A DNA stretch of 6,321 nucleotides from SG8-30 sp037443885 (GTDB taxonomy: Bacteria; Pseudomonadota; Gammaproteobacteria; Steroidobacterales; Steroidobacteraceae). Of the stretch, positions 6,310 through 6,321 are shown in pieces. Under the pieces are notes generated by a model that saw only the letters and a list, made by a program, of their open reading frames with translations, was not told the origin of the DNA and did no database searches. A program made the translations under genes and the position numbers. Each line of letters begins with the position of its first letter. Position 1 is the stretch's first letter. The stretch is from assembly GCA_037443885.1 (NCBI GenBank), contig JBBINN010000178.1, positions 1 through 6,321 of the forward strand, written 5' to 3'.

Positions 6310-6321
6310 GTGCAGGCTCCC

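Overview
The window is uniformly G+C-rich with strong third-position G/C bias. It reads as chromosome from a gammaproteobacterium. The main reason is a full-length PlsB-type glycerol-3-phosphate acyltransferase, which is largely a gammaproteobacterial enzyme, next to a DUF1302 outer-membrane protein, a family common in environmental Gammaproteobacteria. A Xanthomonadales/Nevskiales/Steroidobacter-like host is a reasonable guess, but the sequence alone does not prove it. I see no rRNA, tRNA, CRISPR array, insertion sequence, phage gene or attachment site.

Layout from left to right: (1) 1-1897, minus strand: a DUF1302 outer-membrane protein whose C-terminal end runs off the left edge. (2) 1898-2057: about 160 bp holding the plsB terminator, an extended -10 promoter for the DUF1302 gene and a long imperfect hairpin in its leader. 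(3) 2058-4526, minus: plsB, starting at TTG. (4) 4554-4787, minus: a small predicted lipoprotein 27 nt upstream of plsB, probably in the same transcript. (5) 4788-4877: divergent promoter region. (6) 4878-5681, plus: a classical short-chain dehydrogenase/reductase. (7) 5682-5745: convergent junction with two adjacent copies of a 10-bp palindrome. (8) 5746-6309, minus: a small alpha/beta hydrolase with its Shine-Dalgarno sequence at the right edge.

The common thread is envelope and lipid metabolism. PlsB makes the first phospholipid intermediate at the inner membrane, and the small lipoprotein is likely co-transcribed with it. The SDR and the hydrolase are soluble enzymes of unknown substrate. 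The DUF1302 protein is probably an outer-membrane component of a lipid or hydrophobic-compound system whose other genes would lie to the left. The genes look like ordinary chromosomal housekeeping or accessory loci. I found no convincing new multi-gene system. The most interesting signals are small regulatory structures: the hairpin in the DUF1302 leader, the hairpin abutting the plsB ribosome-binding site with its TTG start, and the small lipoprotein linked to plsB.
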